Part shown: in pieces, positions 60,993 to 64,000 of the stretch
Position numbering within the stretch: the stretch's first letter is position 1
How the letters are laid out: every line of letters starts with the position of its first letter
Source of the DNA: a virus
Length of the DNA stretch: 64,000 bases
Virus record (IMG/VR): IMGVR_UViG_3300012271_000928
Span: 62,001-126,000 of that record
Strand: one strand, 5' to 3'
Notes under the pieces: generated by a model
Database searches by the model: none
Told to the model about the DNA's origin: nothing
Seen by the model: the letters and a program-made list of their open reading frames with translations, nothing else
Program-made: the position numbers and the translations under genes

Positions 60993-61610
60993 TCAGTCAA
61001 AGCTCAGGTAGAGCATATCACTCCGATCCGCGCGAAGGTCCAAGCCTACCATAAGACCCGTGAGGGGGACCACAGAAGCGAGCCGCATATCCTCTCGCAT
61101 TTCGTCCCACGGACCCAGCCCCTCTTCCGGAAGGACATAGGGGAGGCTATGTGCTGCGACCCCCAGGCCTGCGGATTTGAGCCACCAGAAGACCTCCCGC
61201 CTCTTGAGGTCGGGCATCTCCGAGGCCTCGTGTGCCCAAAAGACGAGGTGACGGCATACGCTCGCCTCCGCTCGGTCCTGAATCGAGAGAAGCCTACGTA
61301 GCGTACCCTCCACCGACTCGCCCTCACTCCTCAGGCGAGCACTGAGACCCACCCGACCCGTCACCACCCCCGTGTACGTCGCTCCGGCACCCGAGAGCTG
61401 CCTCGCAATGCCCCGAGCCAATACGGCATTCGGAGTCACTACCTGAGACACCGCACCCTGGAGCACGATGGACTTGAGCGCGCCGCTTTCGTAGCGCACG
61501 GACATCTCCAGCCCCTCAATGACGTATACATGCAACAGGGAGCGGCCACGAAGACCGCCCCCCTTGACCACCCACTCCATGAGCTTCTGCTGTACCTGAT
61601 CTGGCTCCAT
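60993..61610 (-). CDS. NAD+ ligase adenylation-domain-like protein without catalytic Lys
   Basis: The ATG at 61610 follows GGAGG. The 205-residue product aligns by pattern with the LigA adenylation core: HVYVIEGLEMSVRYESGALK corresponds to the K-x-D-G-L-x-x-S-L-R-Y-E-x-G-x-L region, then LLSIQDRAEASVCRHLVFWA to the N-P-R-N...R-x-L-x-F segment, and KSAGLGVAAHSLPYV to the following L-x-x-x-G-F part. The K-x-D-G motif reads VIEG, so it cannot be adenylated as LigA is. It may be a structural or inactive ligase relative. The RBS lies in a hairpin. Confidence 0.4.
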   Translation of the reverse strand: MEPDQVQQKLMEWVVKGGGLRGRSLLHVYVIEGLEMSVRYESGALKSIVLQGAVSQVVTPNAVLARGIARQLSGAGATYTGVVTGRVGLSARLRSEGESVEGTLRRLLSIQDRAEASVCRHLVFWAHEASEMPDLKRREVFWWLKSAGLGVAAHSLPYVLPEEGLGPWDEMREDMRLASVVPLTGLMVGLDLRADRSDMLYLSFD

Positions 61611-61612
61611 GC

Positions 61613-61650
61613 GACCTCCTGTGGGGCGTGATCTTACCACAGAGGAGGTC
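61613..61650 (-). promoter_or_regulatory. Hairpin that can mask the ribosome-binding site
   Basis: GACCTCC (61613-61619) pairs with GGAGGTC (61644-61650), continued by TGTGG (61620-61624) with CCACA (61637-61641) after a 2-nt bulge. On the minus-strand mRNA the low-coordinate arm contains AGGAGGTC, the ribosome site for the ATG at 61610. Translation may be gated by a protein or by translation from upstream. Confidence 0.45.
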
Positions 61651-61663
61651 ACCGGTCCAGGCA

Positions 61664-62026
61664 CTAAGCCCTCAAGTAGATGTAATCCGGGTCAAGATAG
61701 AAGACCTTGATCTCCTGGACGGCATCAAGCAGCTCCTCCTCGTGATGTGTCAGCCGACCCAAGAGCCCCTCCTCACGAAGATGGCCCGCGTCATAGTCAC
61801 TGGCGACGGTCTGGAGAGCCAGGAGAGGAGTCAGGACACGCGCGCGCGCTTTGGAGAGCGCTGCGTCGGAGAGGTCCAGGGGACCAAACATCTTCGTCAA
61901 GAGAGACATGGCGTTGTCCAGGAGCATCCCGAAGTGCCGACCATCTGCGTCAGACCTTCCTCTCAAGACGTCTTGAGCGCGGCGGTGCGCTTGAGCGACC
62001 AGGGCATCGAAAGCTGGGAGACTCAT
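61664..62026 (-). CDS. Unknown small helical protein
   Basis: A 120-residue protein overlapping the stop of the gene before it (ATGA). It is mainly helical (MSLPAFDALVAQAHRRAQDV; LLALQTVASDYDAGHLREEG), with a HHEEE segment near residue 93. No family is recognised. Confidence 0.6.
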   Translation of the reverse strand: MSLPAFDALVAQAHRRAQDVLRGRSDADGRHFGMLLDNAMSLLTKMFGPLDLSDAALSKARARVLTPLLALQTVASDYDAGHLREEGLLGRLTHHEEELLDAVQEIKVFYLDPDYIYLRA

Positions 62027-62226
62027 TCCGAACCTTTCGTGTGCGTGGGGATGAGCGAGGACGCGTCCAGGAGGTCCACACAGGTCAACCGAACCTCTCG
62101 GTTCTTGAAGCGGTCCAGCAGCGTCTCCAGGGGGACGAGCCGGCCATCCTGCTCCACGTACCAGTGTCCCTTGGCATTCTTACGCAGAACACCCTCTTCC
62201 AGGAACGAAATCTCCAACAGGTTCAC
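62023..62226 (-). CDS. Unknown small protein
   Basis: A 67-residue product with a GTG start at 62226 after GAGGAG. It is probably a small alpha/beta protein (KGHWYVEQDGRLVPLETLLD). It is translationally coupled to 61664-62026. Confidence 0.55.
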   Translation of the reverse strand: MNLLEISFLEEGVLRKNAKGHWYVEQDGRLVPLETLLDRFKNREVRLTCVDLLDASSLIPTHTKGSE

Positions 62227-62229
62227 AGC

Positions 62230-62439
62230 CTACTCCTCTTGTTGGGCTTGGCGCCTCTCCACCACACGCTTGTAGTGCGCGCACTCACGAGAGTCCGGAG
62301 CACGCCTACACTCGGACTTGTGCTGGATATGATACCACGCATCACACGACGCCGCATGACGATGTGGACACCGGCGCGCATAAGAAGGCGTCGTACACGA
62401 GAAGGCCGCGAGAGCTATGACGGGTATCAGAAACCTCAT
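62230..62439 (-). CDS. Small secreted Cys/His-rich protein
   Basis: A 69-residue product. MRFLIPVIALAAFSCTTPSYA is a signal peptide with a likely SPase I site after SYA; the FSC pattern is not a good lipobox. The mature part is basic with Cys and His (RCPHRHAASCDAWYHIQHKS). It may act in the periplasm or on the cell surface; a small spanin-like role is only a guess. Confidence 0.55.
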   Translation of the reverse strand: MRFLIPVIALAAFSCTTPSYARRCPHRHAASCDAWYHIQHKSECRRAPDSRECAHYKRVVERRQAQQEE

Positions 62440-62871
62440 TCAGACCCTTTCGCGGTTCCGCTCAATGGTCTTGGCGAGATCCAGCGCGAGGTGACCGGCG
62501 CGGGGGAACGGCACGCTTAGGATCTTGTCATAGAAGTTCCCCATGACGACCGTGCCCAGAAGCATACCCTTCTCCTCCTCGAAAGTGACCTCGCAGCGTA
62601 GCGAACGTGGCGAACCGCTACTAAACTCCAGGCGAATCACACAGTAATCAGGTCGCACCTCAATCTTGGGCCGGCTCAACATGCCCTTCACGTTGAGCGC
62701 ATTGAGTAGAATACTCGGAAGCTCCGCATAGAGCGCCTCAAGAGCCTTCTCCCAGGGACGGTCGAGTTTCCCCGAAGTCTTGGAGAGGCTGGCAATCACA
62801 GGCTTCAAGTGCGGACGAAGCTCGGGGTTAGATGTACCAAGGCGAATGAGCTGCGTGGCGATGTCAGACAT
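62440..62871 (-). CDS. Tagged protein (PELRPHLKPVIASL), unknown function
   Basis: The ATG at 62871 has GGAG 8 nt upstream and gives a 143-residue product starting MSDIATQLIRLGTSNPELRP, the shared tag. The rest is a small alpha/beta domain (ALEALYAELPSILLNALNVK, IEVRPDYCVIRLEFSS, CEVTFEEEKGMLLGTVVMG) with a C-terminal helix. It is the only clear tagged protein in the replication half of the window. Confidence 0.7.
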   Translation of the reverse strand: MSDIATQLIRLGTSNPELRPHLKPVIASLSKTSGKLDRPWEKALEALYAELPSILLNALNVKGMLSRPKIEVRPDYCVIRLEFSSGSPRSLRCEVTFEEEKGMLLGTVVMGNFYDKILSVPFPRAGHLALDLAKTIERNRERV

Positions 62872-62892
62872 GTTCAGGGCTCCAAAGAACAA

Positions 62893-62926
62893 AGAGGGTG
62901 ATGCGAGAAATGCCGCATCACCCTCT
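62893..62926 (-). terminator. Terminator after ribonucleotide reductase
   Basis: A 13-bp perfect stem, AGAGGGTGATGCG (62893-62905) and CGCATCACCCTCT (62914-62926), with an 8-nt loop; on the minus strand it is followed by TTGTTCTTTGG. It lies 34 nt after the stop at 62960. Confidence 0.75.
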
Positions 62927-62959
62927 CATTATTGATAAATTACCGCCAGGAACCGTACG

Positions 62960-64000
62960 TCAGCCACAGCCCGAGTTGCCACAGTCACGGCAGGTGGAGC
63001 ACCCAGACTCATAGACGACGTTCTCCGAGCCACACGCAGGACAGGAAGCTCCGACCGCCTTGGCACCGTCTGCGATGTGCTCCGAGAGGAACTTTCGCAC
63101 GGCCGTGAGCGTGGTCGAGATGTAGTCTCCGTCCACGTCCGACATCGCAGCCACGACGGCCGGAAGGCCCACACCGTGTCGAAGGCCCATCGAGATCAGC
63201 TTGCCCAGCTTGACGTGGTACGCGTCGCTGTGGAGCTTCTCCACCTGATCCAGCACCAAGTCGTGATCCAACCCCGACGCCAGCAGGAGCTTGTTCACGC
63301 TCCGGAAGGCTCGATTGAGCGTCACGTACTCGCCCTTGGAGTAGTCGTTGCTGTGAATCCAGAACGCGATGGGGTTGAGGACATCACACGGCAGGTAGCT
63401 CAGGTGGAAGTAGAACTTCGAGCCCTCGCGCTTGACCTGATGCGTCGGACCATTGCTGAAGACCTCCGGGAGCTTGACGTCGCGAATGATCACACCGTCC
63501 TCAGTCAACGGAGCATCCTCAGAGGTGCAACCCGCGTGAATGAGAGAGCGCACGAGGTTCCCGTGCTCCGGGACGAACGGACCCTCCTCGCCCTCCTCAT
63601 CGCTCACGACCGCGAGAACCGCCTCCATCGTACCCGCACGGTACGTCGTGAAGCCGTTAAGGCCTCGCTCCCATGCCGACAGGTAGAGGTCCTGGAAGTC
63701 CTCGAAGGGGTAGTCGTTGGGGAGGTTACACGTCTTCGACACGGACTGGTTGAGGTACTTCTGGACCACCGCCTGGACATCCACGTGCGTGGACACGGGG
63801 AGATCCTGAGCGGTCACCATGTAAGGCGCGTTGACCTCCTCAGGGTAATGCTCCAGAACCCAGCCGTAGCCGTAATCGCGCACGGGCTCAATGAAGCACA
63901 AGCCTCGGTTGTGAGGCTCGTAGTACCACGTACGACCGTCGTACTCTCCGCGCCACACGGTCGCGTCACCTGCCAACGTGCTCGGGAGGAGATCCCGGAC
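62960..64000 (-). CDS. Class II ribonucleotide reductase, C-terminal part (5' end cut)
   Basis: The frame is open to the right edge (about 346 codons seen), so the gene starts outside. The sequence has WRGEYDGRTWYYEPHNRG, STHVDVQAVVQKYLNQSVSK, TCNLPNDYPFEDFQDLYLSA and WERGLNGFTTYRAGTMEAVL, as in adenosylcobalamin-dependent (NrdJ-type) reductases. The C-terminus is a zinc-ribbon CPACGSENVVYESGCSTCRD plus CGNSGCG, the family's redox/zinc tail. It makes dNTPs for phage DNA synthesis. Its terminator is at 62893-62926. Confidence 0.88.
   Translation of the reverse strand, partial: VRDLLPSTLAGDATVWRGEYDGRTWYYEPHNRGLCFIEPVRDYGYGWVLEHYPEEVNAPYMVTAQDLPVSTHVDVQAVVQKYLNQSVSKTCNLPNDYPFEDFQDLYLSAWERGLNGFTTYRAGTMEAVLAVVSDEEGEEGPFVPEHGNLVRSLIHAGCTSEDAPLTEDGVIIRDVKLPEVFSNGPTHQVKREGSKFYFHLSYLPCDVLNPIAFWIHSNDYSKGEYVTLNRAFRSVNKLLLASGLDHDLVLDQVEKLHSDAYHVKLGKLISMGLRHGVGLPAVVAAMSDVDGDYISTTLTAVRKFLSEHIADGAKAVGASCPACGSENVVYESGCSTCRDCGNSGCG

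Overview
The window is a stretch of a large tailed double-stranded DNA phage (Caudoviricetes). The marks are an HK97-type major capsid protein, a large terminase, a portal, a probable prohead protease, neck and virion proteins, a phage-type replication and recombination set, and almost no non-coding DNA. About 75 genes are seen and all but one read on the minus strand; many overlap by ATGA, TTGA or TAATG. Composition is GC-rich, starts are mostly preceded by GGAG or GGAGG, and GTG and TTG starts are used. Both edges cut a gene. The host cannot be named from the sequence. Several proteins resemble, from memory, families common in uncultured phage metagenomes rather than in model phages.

Layout from high to low coordinate, which is the direction of transcription. 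(1) 64000-41580 is nucleotide metabolism, replication, recombination and transcription: the class II ribonucleotide reductase C-terminus, a ligase-like protein, RecD2-type helicase, ParB-like protein, Hc1-like protein, probable ssDNA-binding protein, RuvC-like resolvase, RecA, an SbcC/Rad50 ATPase encoded in two separated halves around SbcD, a Cas4/RecB-type nuclease, sliding clamp, TOPRIM primase, clamp-loader ATPase, a NusG-like elongation factor, a 5'-3' exonuclease and a sigma-like factor. No DNA polymerase or replicative helicase is in the window. (2) 41461-22947 is the packaging and head module: small proteins, a 982-residue repeat protein, a probable small terminase subunit, large terminase, portal, protease, an acidic scaffold-like protein, a decoration-like protein and the major capsid protein, ending in a strong terminator. 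(3) 22830-1 holds neck, tail and virion-associated genes mixed with unknowns, a Dps-like protein, zinc-ribbon proteins and, near the left edge, an actin-like ATPase with an N-terminal helix-turn-helix.

Four things stand out. First, at 10061-12409 a virion gene is fractured by an atypically split intein (36-residue N half, 139-residue C half) with a Vsr-like homing-endonuclease gene between the halves; that endonuclease carries one in-frame TGA. Second, 9709-9798 is a one-spacer CRISPR mini-array with exact type I-E geometry (29-bp repeats, 32-bp spacer) and no cas genes nearby. Third, at least six unrelated proteins begin with the same peptide of about 29 residues (core PELRPHLKPVIASL), and a second short motif (LARRVAxxY) recurs in others; this looks like a modular targeting or processing tag. 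Fourth, the actin-like protein has a well-placed internal ribosome-binding site that could give forms with and without the DNA-binding domain.

The genes fit a phage that controls its own transcription (sigma-like factor, NusG-like factor, a shared promoter-like motif), brings its own clamp, clamp loader, primase and recombination proteins, and builds an HK97-fold capsid.
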